Origin: Streptomyces sp. AV19 | Lineage (GTDB): Bacteria > Actinomycetota > Actinomycetes > Streptomycetales > Streptomycetaceae | DNA: 64,000 nucleotides | Direction of reading: 5' to 3' | NCBI RefSeq assembly: GCF_015999245.1 | Contig: NZ_JAEAMR010000007.1 | Coordinates: 1-64,000, forward strand | Shown here: piece after piece, positions 42,901 through 51,440 of the stretch | How positions within the stretch are numbered: the first letter of the stretch is position 1 | How the letters are laid out: each line of letters begins with the position of its first letter | The notes under the pieces: model-generated | Database searches by the model: none | The model's input: the letters and a program-made list of their open reading frames with translations, nothing else | Told to the model about the DNA's origin: nothing | Position numbers and translations under genes: made by a program

Positions 42901-43996
42901 CGACCCCGGCCGCGTCCCCGACCACCTGAAGATCACCTTCCGGATCGTCGGCGAGCGGAAGCGGAAGATCGCCGAGGACAAGGACCTGGAGGCGCTGCGG
43001 ACCCGGCTCAAGCCGAAGACGCGGGCGGCCATCTCCAAGGCCTTCGAGCAGGCCGCCACGGCCCCCGGGAGCGCCCCGGGCCCCGAGCAGCGCTCCGGGC
43101 TCACCCAGTGGACGATCGGCGCCCTCCCGCGCACCTTCGAGACCCTCCCCCAAGCTCTCGGCTCCGCTCGAGCAGGGGGGACCCCCATGGCCGGGCTGCC
43201 GGTCAAGGCGTACCCCGCGCTCGTCGACGAGGGCGCGTCGGTCGCCGTCCGGCTCTTCGACACCGAGCCGGAGCAGCGGCAGGCGATGTGGCGCGGCACG
43301 CGCCGGCTGATCCTGCTCAACCTGCCGTCGAACCCGGCGAAGTTCGCCCAGGACAAGCTCGGCAACCAGCAGAAGCTCGCCCTGTCCGCGAACCCGCACG
43401 GCTCGATCCAGGCCCTCTTCGACGACTGCGTGTCCGGCGCGGCGGACAAGCTGATCGCGGCGCACGGCGGGCCCGCCTGGGACGAGGAGGGCTTCCGCAA
43501 GCTCTTCGACGCGGTGCGGACCGACATCGTCGACGTGACGCTCGACACGGTCCGCAAGGTCCAGGAGGTGCTGGCCGCCTGGCACGCGTGCGAGCGCCGG
43601 CTGAAGGCGACGACCAGCCCCGTCCTGCTGGAGTCCCTCACGGACGTCCGGCAGCAGCTCGCGGAGCTGGTCAAGCCCGGCTTCGTGACGGCCCACGGCG
43701 TCCGCCGGCTCCCGGACCTCATGCGCTACCTGGTGGCCGTGGACCGGCGCCTGACGCAGCTGCCCACCAACGCCGAGCGGGACCGCTCGCGCCTGGCCAA
43801 GGTGCGGGAGATGCAGGACGAGTACGCCTGGCTGCTGGAGCAGTTCCCGAAGGGCCGCCCGGTGCCGCAGGAGGCGCTGGACGTGCGCTGGATGATCGAG
43901 GAACTGCGGGTGAGCTACTTCGCGCACGCGCTCGGCACGGCGTTCCCGGTCTCGGACAAGCGCATCGTGAAGGCGATCGACGCGCTGGCGCCCTGA
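39995..43996 (+). CDS. hrpA: HrpA-family ATP-dependent RNA helicase
   Basis: This 1333-residue DEAH/RHA helicase has Walker A VIVAGETGSGKTTQIPK, DEAH in IIIDEAHERSLNIDF, SAT in VITSATIDPERF and motif VI QRKGRCGRTSDG. Helicase-associated (HA2) and OB-fold regions follow, then a long DUF3418-type C-terminal domain found in bacterial HrpA. E. coli HrpA is about 1300 residues, so this is full length. ATG at 39995 begins MSTQPALTPADLAARL. A 42-44 base GC-rich repeat is inserted in frame (residues ~1052-1065), adding LPQALGSARAGGTPM-like residues in a surface loop. The gene is flanked by two identical tRNA-Asp genes. Confidence 0.95.
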   Translation: MSTQPALTPADLAARLPELTLRDAQRLGRRLDGARRIRKPEARAAVLAEIVDGIAEAELRVERRRAALPAVSYPEQLPVSQKKDVILEAIRDHQVVIVAGETGSGKTTQIPKICLELGRGVKGLIGHTQPRRIAARTVAERVAEELRTPLGESVGWKVRFTDQVSPDTHVKLMTDGILLAEIQTDRELRAYDTIIIDEAHERSLNIDFILGYLAQLLPRRPDLKVVITSATIDPERFSRHFGDAPIVEVSGRTYPVEVRYRPLLEENGEDSDRDQITAICDAVDELAREGDGDILVFLSGEREIRDTADALEKKKLPRAGGANGQGTEILPLYARLSHAEQHRVFQRHTGRRIVLATNVAETSLTVPGIRYVIDPGFARISRYSHRTKVQRLPIEPVSQASANQRKGRCGRTSDGICIRLYSEDDFLSRPEFTDAEILRTNLASVILQMTAAGLGDIEKFPFIDPPDRRNIKDGVDLLQELGALDPQQKDPRKRLTALGRKLSQLPVDPRLARMVLEADRNGCVREVMVITAALSIQDPRERPSDKQQQADQQHARFKDETSDFLAFLNLWRYVREQQKALSSSAFRRMCKSEFLNYLRIREWQDIYTQLRTVAKSMGVHPAEEDAAPDRIHQSLLAGLLSHLGLKDTEKNEYLGARSAKFAVFPGSALFKKPPRWVMSAELVETSRLWARVNARIEPEWIEPLAQHLVKRNYSEPHWEQKQAAVMAYERVTLYGVPIVAQRKVNYGRIDPETSRELFIRNALVEGDWRTHHQFFHDNRKLLGEVEELEHRARRRDILVDDETLFDFYDQRLPEHVVSGAHFDSWWKHKRREEPELLNFEHSMLINENAEAVTKDDYPDSWRQGRLKFKVTYQFEPGADADGVTVHVPLQVLNQVSSEGFDWQIPGLREDLVTELIRSLPKPIRRNCVPAPNYAQRFLDQASPLAAPLTTSLARELHRMTGVRIEADDFDPGRVPDHLKITFRIVGERKRKIAEDKDLEALRTRLKPKTRAAISKAFEQAATAPGSAPGPEQRSGLTQWTIGALPRTFETLPQALGSARAGGTPMAGLPVKAYPALVDEGASVAVRLFDTEPEQRQAMWRGTRRLILLNLPSNPAKFAQDKLGNQQKLALSANPHGSIQALFDDCVSGAADKLIAAHGGPAWDEEGFRKLFDAVRTDIVDVTLDTVRKVQEVLAAWHACERRLKATTSPVLLESLTDVRQQLAELVKPGFVTAHGVRRLPDLMRYLVAVDRRLTQLPTNAERDRSRLAKVREMQDEYAWLLEQFPKGRPVPQEALDVRWMIEELRVSYFAHALGTAFPVSDKRIVKAIDALAP
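43145..43188 (+). repeat. Small dispersed repeat inserted in frame in hrpA
   Basis: It has the outline CTCCCCCAAGCTCTCGG-N10-AGCAGGGGGGACCCCCAT: inverted CCCCC/GGGGG ends and a GAGC/GCTC core. It translates as LPQALGSARAGGTPM, unlike the surrounding helicase sequence. A diverged relative lies in the riboswitch at 28462-28500. Confidence 0.75.
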
Positions 43997-44091
43997 GGGG
44001 CCGCGGGGTGCGGGACGGCCGAGTTCGACCGCACCCCCTGACCTGCTGTACAGTCATGCACGCAGCACCGCGAGAGCGGGAAAGCAAGCAA

Positions 44092-44166
44092 GGTCCTGTG
44101 GAGCAGTTTGGAGTGCTCGCCACCCTGTCAAGGTGGAGGCCGCGGGTTCAAATCCCGTCAGGACCG
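44092..44166 (+). tRNA. tRNA-Asp (GUC), copy 2
   Basis: These 75 nt are identical to copy 1 at 39688. The gene stands alone after hrpA, with TACAGT about 45 bases upstream as a possible -10. A short GC hairpin (GAAGCCCCGCGCCCC... GGGGCTTC) follows at 44174 as a likely terminator. Confidence 0.95.
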
Positions 44167-44411
44167 CATCGATGGTGAAGCCCCGCGCCCCGCATGGAGC
44201 GCGGGGCTTCGTCTTTGCCTCGAGCTCTTTGCCCCGAGCGAGGACCGGGAGGCCGCGCCCGCGGCGGAGCCGCCGGCGGACACGGCGAATCCCGTCAGGG
44301 CCTCACCGCGCTGCCCCAAGGGCCAACTCGCCCCGTCCCCACGCTCGTTCGCGCGACGTCTTGACGACGACACGTGCCAGGGGTACCCAGTCAGTGGGAG
44401 GTGCGTGCCCG

Positions 44412-44615
44412 ATGACCACGACGCCCCGGCCCGGGGGTTCCCGGCACGAGACCGGGGCCCTGCTGCGCGCCCACCTCTCGGCCGTCGTCGGTCAAGGGCA
44501 CCTGACCCGCCGCTGCGCGGTCTGCCACCGGCTCCTGCGGCTGGCCCTGGGCCCCCGCGCCGACGGGGACAGAGTGGGGCGCGCCGGCCGCGACGGGGGC
44601 TCCGTCGCGTGGTGA
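44412..44615 (+). CDS. Small conserved hypothetical (DUF6274-like)
   Basis: This 67-residue protein is recognised by the core GGSRHETGALLRAHLSAVVG, QGHLTRRCAVCHRLLRLALG, with a CAVCH metal-binding-like pair. It looks like the small Streptomyces family I recall as DUF6274, usually found next to bldC. ATG at 44412 agrees with that family's N-terminus. No function is known; the CxxCH pair could bind zinc or haem, but a single pair is not proof. Confidence 0.6.
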   Translation: MTTTPRPGGSRHETGALLRAHLSAVVGQGHLTRRCAVCHRLLRLALGPRADGDRVGRAGRDGGSVAW

Positions 44616-44950
44616 GGCGCCCCGGTGGGCCCGGACGCCCAACAGCGGTGCCCGCCACGGCAGTCGGCCCGGCGGCGGAGGAACCAACGGGTCGGTCTGC
44701 TTCTTTACCGCGCCGACACGGTGGGTGACAAGCGCAGCACGTTGTGACGGGAGTCACCGAAAGAGTTACGAAGCCGGCGGAACTCACCCCCCGCTCACCA
44801 CCGGTCAATTTAATATGTGCAATTGCACCGATCCCTCAACCACCCGCGAAAGCCACCGGCCTGACCGGAATCTCCCCTTCCGGAGCCGCGCCGCCGGCGT
44901 CGCACGAAGGAATGCGCGGACGCCCGGGGGCGCGGAGCGGGCACAAAAAA
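44616..44950. other. Intergenic region with no recognised gene
   Basis: 335 bases between the DUF6274-like gene and the bldC terminator. Open frames here lack family motifs or ribosome binding sites. TTTAATATGTGCAATTGCAC (44810-44829) is an AT-rich patch containing TGCAATTGCA, a perfect palindrome that could be a protein-binding site. Confidence 0.4.
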
Positions 44951-44984
44951 GACCGCGCTGGACCCGGCGGAGTCCAGCGCGGTC
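44951..44984 (-). terminator. Rho-independent terminator of bldC
   Basis: GACCGCGCTGGAC (44951-44963) and GTCCAGCGCGGTC (44972-44984) form a perfect 13-bp stem. On the minus strand it is followed by TTTTTTGTGC, a proper U-tract, unusual and clear for this GC content. The bldC stop is about 145 bases upstream. Confidence 0.88.
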
Positions 44985-45127
44985 GACGACTCTACGCCCG
45001 GGAACCGGGCGTGGACTCCCGTTGGGGGCGGGTGTCCGTCGCGGCACTGCCTGGTGGAGCTCGGTGAAGCTGGGGTTGGGCGGTCACCGGGTTGGGGGCC
45101 CCGGAAAACACCCGGTCACGCGGTTGA

Positions 45128-45334
45128 TCAGGACTCGCTGCGCTGCTGCGGGATACCCGCCAGCAGCGCCCGGACCTCCGCCTCGCGGTAACGGCGGTGT
45201 CCTCCGAGCGTGCGGATGGACGTGAGCTTGCCTGCCTTGGCCCACCGCGTGACCGTCTTCGGGTCCACGCGGAACATCGTGGCAACCTCAGCCGGGGTCA
45301 GCAGCGGCTCGGCATCAGGGGTGCGAGCGGTCAT
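45128..45334 (-). CDS. bldC: Developmental transcriptional regulator BldC
   Basis: This 68-residue MerR-like winged-helix protein has the core LLTPAEVATMFRVDPKTVTR, WAKAGKLTSIRTLGGHRRYR. It is typical of BldC, which binds direct repeats cooperatively and controls the switch from vegetative growth to sporulation in Streptomyces. The length is as in known orthologues. ATG at 45334 follows GAGGAGG. It is monocistronic: a long upstream region and a strong terminator bracket it. Neighbouring vdh and the DUF3073 gene fit the conserved bldC neighbourhood. Confidence 0.97.
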   Translation of the reverse strand: MTARTPDAEPLLTPAEVATMFRVDPKTVTRWAKAGKLTSIRTLGGHRRYREAEVRALLAGIPQQRSES

Positions 45335-45820
45335 GAGCGGCCTCCTCGGGAGAACCGAGTTCAGGATCGGTTCTTTCCTCTAAATTCTGCACCTTGACCC
45401 ACGTTGCCCGAAATGGCAGACGCAGGCCGAGTCGGTTATAGGACGAACGGCTTGTCCTCGGCACTACAACTACACCATCTGTCCAGCCACGTCGGCCAAA
45501 CCGATGGAATTGCCCTCTCAGGTGTTCAACCTCGACGGAAGCCGATGGACCGTGCCATAGCGGACAGTCACGCCACCGTGACGATCAGTCACAGCGGGAT
45601 CAGGGGTCACCAGACCCGCCAAGGAGTGCAATACCGATCAATCCACCCTTACTCGGACGGAAGGAGGACGGAAGGAGTCCTTCCCGGACTCCTTGTCCTA
45701 TTTTGCCACGAGGATGGGCGATGGGCGCAAGAGCTGACGTTAGTGCGCTAGATCACGATTGTGGCAATTGGCCGGATCAGGACCTAGGTCCTGGCCGTCC
45801 GAAAAGCCCGCACCCGGGCG
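45335..45820. other. bldC upstream region
   Basis: 486 bases without a convincing gene. TGACGATCAGTCA (about 45578-45590) is an inverted repeat, and TTGCCACGAGGATGGGCGAT lies further up. The region should hold the bldC promoter and probably a long leader. Frames open on the plus strand have poor codon bias and no recognised motif. Confidence 0.45.
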
Positions 45821-46657
45821 TCAGTTGGCGAACTGACGGTCGCGTACCGCCCGCCAACGTTCCGTCAGCCGCTCGTACGCCGCCCCCGCCCGGGCGCCGT
45901 CCCCGGCCCGCAGCGCGGTCAGCCCCTCCTCGATGTCGGCGGCGGAACGGTCGTCCGCCAGCTGTGACTCCGGAACCATATGCACCAGACCGCCGTAGTC
46001 CAGCTCCACCAGGGAGCGGGGATGGAACTCTTCCAGCCACCGCCCGACGTCCACCAGCCCGTCGATCAGCGGCCCCTCCTCGATGGCGTCCCGCAGCGTC
46101 CGCAGCCCCCTGGCCACCCGGCGCCGGGCCTCGACCATGGGGGTGCGGTACCGCAGCACCGGCACCTCGCCGGCCCGGCCGTAGTCCCGCTCGCCGTCGG
46201 AGAACAGGACGAACCAGCGCAGCGGCACCTGCCAGGTCGCCGTGCGGATCCAGGGGCGGGCGTCGGGGTTGCCCTCCAGCCAGCGCGCGTAGTCCGCCTC
46301 CGCCTGGCGCCGCACCACCGGCGGCAGCACCGCGTCCAGGACGGGGGCGGGGAAGCGCTCGGCGAGCTCCTCCAGGGCCAGCCAGCCGCGCAGCCGGGTG
46401 CGCCAGGGACAGACGCAGACGACGCCGTCCACGACGGCGACGAAAGCGTCCCGGCTCTCGTGCACCGGGACCGGCACGGGCGGGGTCGGCAGCAAATCGG
46501 CCAGCGAGCGCCGCAGTTCGTCCTGCGCGGTGGGCAGCGCGTCGCGCCGCGCGTAGTTCTCCCAGCGCCGCCGTTCCGCCCGGGGGAAGGCGCTGAGCGG
46601 CTCGTAGACCCTCAGGTACGCCGCGTACGGGACGGTCACCGACGTCGCCAGACCCAC
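45821..46657 (-). CDS. Conserved actinobacterial hypothetical protein
   Basis: This 278-residue soluble protein begins VGLATSVTVPYAAYLRVYEP, then LSAFPRAERRRWENYARR. Other features are VAVVDGVVCVCPWRTRLRG, TATWQVPLRWFVLFSDGERD and HPRSLVELDYGGLVHMVPES. It matches a family conserved beside bldC in Streptomyces that has no described function. The last 50 residues form a helical repeat (AADIEEGLTALRAGDGARAG). GTG at 46657 follows GAGGGAGCG. It diverges from vdh across about 210 bases. Confidence 0.75.
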   Translation of the reverse strand: MGLATSVTVPYAAYLRVYEPLSAFPRAERRRWENYARRDALPTAQDELRRSLADLLPTPPVPVPVHESRDAFVAVVDGVVCVCPWRTRLRGWLALEELAERFPAPVLDAVLPPVVRRQAEADYARWLEGNPDARPWIRTATWQVPLRWFVLFSDGERDYGRAGEVPVLRYRTPMVEARRRVARGLRTLRDAIEEGPLIDGLVDVGRWLEEFHPRSLVELDYGGLVHMVPESQLADDRSAADIEEGLTALRAGDGARAGAAYERLTERWRAVRDRQFAN

Positions 46658-46869
46658 GCTCGCTCCCTCAAGCAGCAGGAACCCCCCGGGGATCCGCGCG
46701 GACCGCGCGGGCCTCCCGTACTGACCGAATCGTCCCACGGCACGACAGCCCGGGAGAGTGATCCTCGGCACCGCACCGGTACGAGGGCCCCTCAGGGCCT
46801 ACTCTCTTGCCAACCGGCCCTCCTCCACCCCCGGAGGGCGACCACCGCGAGACATATGGAGTCACCACC

Positions 46870-47997
46870 GTGACTGACGTACGTCCCACCACCGAAGCCG
46901 AGGGCGTGCTGCACACCCTCTTCCGCTCGGACCTCGGCGGTCATGAGCAGGTCGTGCTCTGCCAGGACCGCGAGACCGGCCTCAAGGCCGTCATCGCCAT
47001 CCATTCCACCGCCCTCGGCCCGGCCCTCGGCGGCACCCGCTTCCACCAGTACGCCTCCGATGAGGAGGCGGTGCTCGACGCGCTCAACCTCTCCCGAGGC
47101 ATGTCGTACAAGAACGCCCTCGCCGGCCTCGACCACGGCGGCGGAAAAGCCGTGATCATCGGCGATCCCGACACGATAAAGACCGAGCAACTCCTGCTCG
47201 CCTACGGTCGGTTCCTGGCCTCCCTCGGCGGCCGCTATGTCACCGCGTGCGACGTCGGCACGTACGTGCGGGACATGGACGTCGTCGCCCGCGAGTGCCG
47301 CTGGACCACCGGCCGTTCCCCGGAGAACGGCGGCGCGGGCGACTCCTCGGTGCTCACCGCCTTCGGCGTCTTCCAGGGCATGCGCGCCGCGGCGAGGACC
47401 CAGTGGGGCGAGCCGACGCTGCGCGGGCGGCGGGTCGGCGTCGCGGGCGTCGGCAAGGTCGGCCACTACCTGGTGGAGCACCTCGTCGAGGACGGCGCCC
47501 AGGTCGTGGTCACCGACGTCCGCCCGGACGCGGTCGAGCGCGTCACCGCCCGCCACCCGCAGGTCACGGCGGTGGCTGACACACAGGCGCTGATCCGCAC
47601 CCCGCTGGACGTCTACGCCCCGTGCGCCCTCGGCGGCGCGCTGGACGACGCGACCGTCGCCGCCCTGACCGCCACCGTCGTCTGCGGCGCGGCCAACAAC
47701 CAGCTCGCCCACCCGGGCGTCGAGAAGGACCTCGCCGACCGGGGCGTCCTCTACGCGCCGGACTACGTGGTGAACGCCGGCGGCGTGATCCAGGTGGCGG
47801 ACGAGCTGCGCGGCTTCGACTTCGACCGGGCCAAGGCCAAGGCGGAGAAGATCTACGACACGACGCTGGCCATATTCGAGCGCGCGAAGGCCGACGGCAT
47901 CCCGCCGGCCGCGGCCGCCGACCGGCTCGCCGAGCAGCGCATGGCGGAGGCCCGGACACCGCGCACCGCCGAGGTCCCGCGCCAGGCCCGCCCCTGA
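46870..47997 (+). CDS. vdh: Valine (branched-chain amino acid) dehydrogenase
   Basis: This 375-residue NAD-dependent enzyme of the Glu/Leu/Phe/Val dehydrogenase family deaminates valine to 2-oxoisovalerate. That feeds polyketide starter and methylmalonyl-CoA pools. Substrate-domain motif [20 protein letters not shown] carries the catalytic Lys; the Rossmann motif is [25 protein letters not shown] and [17 protein letters not shown] are family signatures. The GTG at 46870 begins [18 protein letters not shown]. It is divergent from the hypothetical gene at 45821, as in other Streptomyces. Confidence 0.95.
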   Translation: MTDVRPTTEAEGVLHTLFRSDLGGHEQVVLCQDRETGLKAVIAIHSTALGPALGGTRFHQYASDEEAVLDALNLSRGMSYKNALAGLDHGGGKAVIIGDPDTIKTEQLLLAYGRFLASLGGRYVTACDVGTYVRDMDVVARECRWTTGRSPENGGAGDSSVLTAFGVFQGMRAAARTQWGEPTLRGRRVGVAGVGKVGHYLVEHLVEDGAQVVVTDVRPDAVERVTARHPQVTAVADTQALIRTPLDVYAPCALGGALDDATVAALTATVVCGAANNQLAHPGVEKDLADRGVLYAPDYVVNAGGVIQVADELRGFDFDRAKAKAEKIYDTTLAIFERAKADGIPPAAAADRLAEQRMAEARTPRTAEVPRQARP

Positions 47998-48355
47998 CAC
48001 CCGAGGGACGCCCGGGACGGCAGGGGAGGACCGAGCCCGCTCTGGTGGTCGGGGTCCGCACAGCGGTCCCGACAGACCGCCCGTCGGGGGAAGGCAAGGG
48101 AGAGATCCCTCACCACCCCTCGGCGGGTCGCCGTGGAGATCGGGTTAAAATCGCAGCTGACCAGCGGGGACGGGGCACCCCGAGGGTTGTGCTCCGTGGC
48201 ACGTCATGCGGGCGACGTACCGTATGGCCGCGGAAGCAGGTACCGTGGAAGTCCTACAGACCGGATCCCTCTGCGGGGATCCGCTCTGACTCATGACAGT
48301 GAACGCGTGTCAAGACTCTGGGGCCGTCGAGCCCCGTAATTGAGGGGGTCGAGCC
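47998..48355. other. Intergenic region before the DUF3073 gene
   Basis: 358 bases. No family-bearing frame is seen. The part just before 48356 (GTAATTGAGGGGGTCGAGCC) supplies the ribosome binding site. Promoter elements could not be assigned with confidence. Confidence 0.4.
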
Positions 48356-48613
48356 ATGGGGCGCGGCCGGGCCAAGGCCAAGCAGACAAAGGTCGCCCGC
48401 CAGCTGAAGTACAACAGCGGTGGGACCGACCTCTCACGCCTGGCTGACGAGCTGGGCGCATCGCCGGCGGCGAAGCAGCCGCCGAACGTTGAGCCGCTCG
48501 AGGATGAGCTGGACGACGACCCGTACGCTCAGTACGCGGCGCGTTACAACCAGGAGGACGACGAGGACGAGCAGCAGCCGTCCGGTCAGTCCGCCTACCG
48601 TCGCCGCGCTTGA
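48356..48613 (+). CDS. DUF3073 protein
   Basis: This 85-residue protein has a basic start (MGRGRAKAKQTKVARQLKYN) and an acidic end (DELDDDPYAQYAARYNQEDD, EDEQ). It is the well-conserved actinobacterial DUF3073 family, always small and next to purM/purF or vdh in Streptomyces. The charge pattern suggests nucleic-acid or ribosome association; function is unknown. ATG follows GAGGGGG. Confidence 0.9.
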   Translation: MGRGRAKAKQTKVARQLKYNSGGTDLSRLADELGASPAAKQPPNVEPLEDELDDDPYAQYAARYNQEDDEDEQQPSGQSAYRRRA

Positions 48614-48629
48614 CGCGATAGCTTTTCCG

Positions 48630-48661
48630 ACCCGGTCCGGGGCTTCGCCTCGGACCGGGTT
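48630..48661. terminator. Bidirectional terminator between DUF3073 gene and purM
   Basis: ACCCGGTCCG and CGGACCGGGT arms enclose a GGGCTTCGCCT loop, followed by TCTGTGCTG. It lies in the convergent space between the two genes. Confidence 0.7.
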
Positions 48662-48718
48662 CTGTGCTGTCCGGACCTCCGGGGCCGAGAGGCCCCGGGG
48701 TCCGTGGACGGCGCCGGT

Positions 48719-49792
48719 TCAGCTCGCGTAGTCACCGCTGAGGGTCACCGCGTCGGTACGGCCGTCGCGGTCGGTGATCTCTCCCGCGACCCAGGCGTCC
48801 ATGCCACGGTCGGCGCAGGTGGCCAGTGCCACGTCGACGGATTCGCGCGGGACGACGGCGACCATGCCGACGCCCATGTTGAGCGTCTTCTCCAGTTCGA
48901 GCCGCTCGACCCCGCCCGCCTCGCCGACCAGGGAGAACACCGCGCCCGGCGTCCAGGTGGAGCGGTCGATCCCCGCGTGCAGGTGGTCCGGGACCACCCG
49001 GGCGAGGTTGTTGGCGAGCCCGCCGCCGGTGATGTGCGAGAAGGCGTGCACCTCGGTGGTGCGGGTGAGGGCCAGGCAGTCCAGCGAGTAGATCCGGGTC
49101 GGCTCCAGCAGCTCCTCGCCGAGGGTGCGGCCGAACTCCGGGACCTCGCGGTCCAGCTCCCAGCCCGCCCGGTCGAAGAGCACGTGGCGGACCAGCGAGT
49201 ACCCGTTCGAGTGAAGTCCGGACGAGGCCATCGCGATGACGACGTCGCCCTTGCGGATGAGATCGGCACCCAGCACCCGGTCGGCCTCGACCACTCCGGT
49301 GCCGGCGCCGGCCACGTCGAACTCGTCCGCGCCGAGCAGCCCGGGGTGCTCGGCGGTCTCGCCGCCGACCAGCGCGCAGCCCGCGAGGGTGCATCCCTCG
49401 GCGATGCCCTTGACGATCGCGGCGACCCGCTCGGGGTACACCTTGCCGACGCAGATGTAGTCCGTCATGAACAGCGGCTCGGCGCCGCAGACGACCAGGT
49501 CGTCGACGACCATGCCGACCAGGTCGTGGCCGATGGTGTCGTAGACGCCCATGCGGCGGGCGATGTCCACCTTGGTGCCCACGCCGTCGGTGGCGGACGC
49601 GAGCAGCGGGCGCTCGTACCGCTTGAGGGCGCTGGCGTCGAAGAGGCCGGCGAAGCCGCCGAGGCCGCCGACGACCTCGGGGCGGCTCGCCTTCCTCACC
49701 CATTCCTTCATCAGTTCGACGGCGCGGTCGCCCGCCTCGATGTCGACGCCCGCGCTCGCGTAGCTGGCACCGGTGGTCTCTGCAGAGGACAT
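48719..49792 (-). CDS. purM: Phosphoribosylformylglycinamidine cyclo-ligase
   Basis: This 357-residue PurM (AIR synthetase) performs step five of purine synthesis, closing the imidazole ring with ATP. Motifs SATDGVGTKVDIA, DLVGMVVDDLVVCGAEPLF, VGGETAEHPGL and SHITGGGLANNLARV are canonical. It is full length. It lies 26 bases downstream of purF on the same strand, and the ATG at 49792 has an AGAGCAA-type weak site, so coupling with purF is likely. Confidence 0.97.
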   Translation of the reverse strand: MSSAETTGASYASAGVDIEAGDRAVELMKEWVRKASRPEVVGGLGGFAGLFDASALKRYERPLLASATDGVGTKVDIARRMGVYDTIGHDLVGMVVDDLVVCGAEPLFMTDYICVGKVYPERVAAIVKGIAEGCTLAGCALVGGETAEHPGLLGADEFDVAGAGTGVVEADRVLGADLIRKGDVVIAMASSGLHSNGYSLVRHVLFDRAGWELDREVPEFGRTLGEELLEPTRIYSLDCLALTRTTEVHAFSHITGGGLANNLARVVPDHLHAGIDRSTWTPGAVFSLVGEAGGVERLELEKTLNMGVGMVAVVPRESVDVALATCADRGMDAWVAGEITDRDGRTDAVTLSGDYAS

Positions 49793-49818
49793 TGCTCTCG
49801 AGATCTTTCGTGTCGTTC

Positions 49819-51336
49819 TTACGGGCGGCGCAGGGCGTCCGCGGCGTCGGGGCCGCCTGCGAGCTCGGTCTCCAGCAGGTGCTTGCCGAGCAGCTCGGGG
49901 TCCGGCAGGTCCATCGGGTACTCACCGTCGAAACAGGCGCGGCACAGATTCGGCTTGGCGATGGTGGTCGCCTCGATCATGCCGTCGATGGAGATGTAGG
50001 CCAGGGAGTCGGCACCGAGGGACTTGCCGATCTCCTCGACGGACATCCCGTTGGCGATCAGCTCGGCGCGGGTGGCGAAATCTATGCCGAAGAAGCACGG
50101 CCACTTGATCGGCGGCGAGGAGATCCGGATGTGGACCTCGGCCGCGCCGGCCTCGCGCAGCATCCGCACCAGGGCGCGCTGGGTGTTGCCGCGGACGATG
50201 GAGTCGTCCACGACCACCAGGCGCTTGCCGCGGATGACCTCCTTGAGCGGGTTGAGCTTGAGCCGGATGCCGAGCTGGCGGATGGTCTGGCTCGGCTGGA
50301 TGAACGTCCGGCCGACGTAGCTGTTCTTGACCAGGCCGGCGCTGTACGGGATGCCGCTGGCCTCGGCGTACCCGACGGCGGCCGGGGTGCCGGACTCCGG
50401 GGTCGCTATGACCAGGTCGGCCTCGGCCGGGGCCTCCTTCGCCAGGCGGCGGCCCATCTCGACGCGGGAGAGGTAGACGTTGCGGCCGGCGATGTCGGTG
50501 TCGGGGCGGGCGAGGTAGACGTACTCGAAGACGCAGCCCTTGGGCCGGGCCTCGGCGAAGCGGCTGCTGCGCACGCCCTGCTCGTCGATGGCGATCAGCT
50601 CGCCGGGCTCGACCTCGCGGACGAACGACGCGCCGACGATGTCGAGGGCGGCGGTCTCGGAGGCGAACACCCAGCCGCGCTCCAGGCGGCCCAGCACCAG
50701 GGGGCGGATGCCCTGCGGGTCGCGGGCGGCGTAGAGGGTGTGCTCGTCCATGAAGACGAGCGAGAAGGCGCCCTTGACGGCCGGGAGGACCTTCGCGGCC
50801 GACTCCTCAACGGTCAGCGGCTTGCCGTCGTCGTCGGTCTGGCCGGCGAGGAGGGCGGTGACCAGGTCGGTGTCGTTGGTCGCGGCGACCTGGGTGGCCC
50901 GGCCGCCGTCGCGCGGCAGCGCGGCCACCATCTCGGCCAGCTCGGCCGTGTTGACCAGGTTGCCGTTGTGACCGAGGGCTATGGAGCCGTGGGCGGTCGC
51001 GCGGAAGGTGGGCTGGGCGTTCTCCCACACCGAGGCCCCGGTGGTGGAGTAGCGGGCGTGGCCCACGGCGATGTGGCCGGTGAGCGAGCCGAGGGAGGTC
51101 TCGTCGAAGACCTGGGAGACCAGGCCCATGTCCTTGAAGACCAGGATCTGGGAGCCGTTGCTCACCGCGATGCCCGCGGACTCCTGTCCACGGTGCTGCA
51201 GCGCATACAGCCCGAAATAGGTGAGTTTGGCGACCTCTTCACCCGGAGCCCAGACACCGAAGACGCCGCAAGCGTCCTGGGGGCCCTTCTCACCGGGGAG
51301 CAGGTCGTGGTTGAGTCGTCCGTCACCACGAGGCAC
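49819..51336 (-). CDS. purF: Amidophosphoribosyltransferase
   Basis: This 505-residue enzyme makes phosphoribosylamine from PRPP and glutamine, the committed purine step. It is of the propeptide type: Cys23 in PQDACGVFGVWAP becomes the N-terminal nucleophile. Then come the amidotransferase core (ALQHRGQESAGIAV, HNGNLVNT) and the PRPP-binding motif LVVVDDSIVRGNTQ. Cysteines in PPIKWPCFFGI and ANLCRACF-like NLCRACFDGEYP suggest the Fe-S form. GTG start at 51336. purF-purM form an operon; purL is about 12 kb away at the window edge. Confidence 0.97.
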   Translation of the reverse strand: MPRGDGRLNHDLLPGEKGPQDACGVFGVWAPGEEVAKLTYFGLYALQHRGQESAGIAVSNGSQILVFKDMGLVSQVFDETSLGSLTGHIAVGHARYSTTGASVWENAQPTFRATAHGSIALGHNGNLVNTAELAEMVAALPRDGGRATQVAATNDTDLVTALLAGQTDDDGKPLTVEESAAKVLPAVKGAFSLVFMDEHTLYAARDPQGIRPLVLGRLERGWVFASETAALDIVGASFVREVEPGELIAIDEQGVRSSRFAEARPKGCVFEYVYLARPDTDIAGRNVYLSRVEMGRRLAKEAPAEADLVIATPESGTPAAVGYAEASGIPYSAGLVKNSYVGRTFIQPSQTIRQLGIRLKLNPLKEVIRGKRLVVVDDSIVRGNTQRALVRMLREAGAAEVHIRISSPPIKWPCFFGIDFATRAELIANGMSVEEIGKSLGADSLAYISIDGMIEATTIAKPNLCRACFDGEYPMDLPDPELLGKHLLETELAGGPDAADALRRP

Positions 51337-51440
51337 ACCTCGAGTCTATGGCAGCAACGTGGTTCATCCGAACCGGGGACGACCGGGGATGTCTCACACC
51401 ACGCACAGCCACACCACGCGTACAGCGGATGAGCGTCCGC

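Noticed and set aside
39572..43927. A very long open frame on the minus strand opposite hrpA
   Set aside because: It is the antisense shadow of a full-length helicase gene; its translation is rich in Arg/Leu/Asp/Val without any domain and it runs through three tRNA genes.
45404..45751. 115-codon plus-strand frame upstream of bldC
   Set aside because: Codon bias is poor, no ribosome binding site or family motif; the region is better seen as the bldC promoter area.
48732..49925. Long alternative minus frame over purM
   Set aside because: PurM in the adjacent frame is full length with all motifs; the alternative is a GC-bias shadow.
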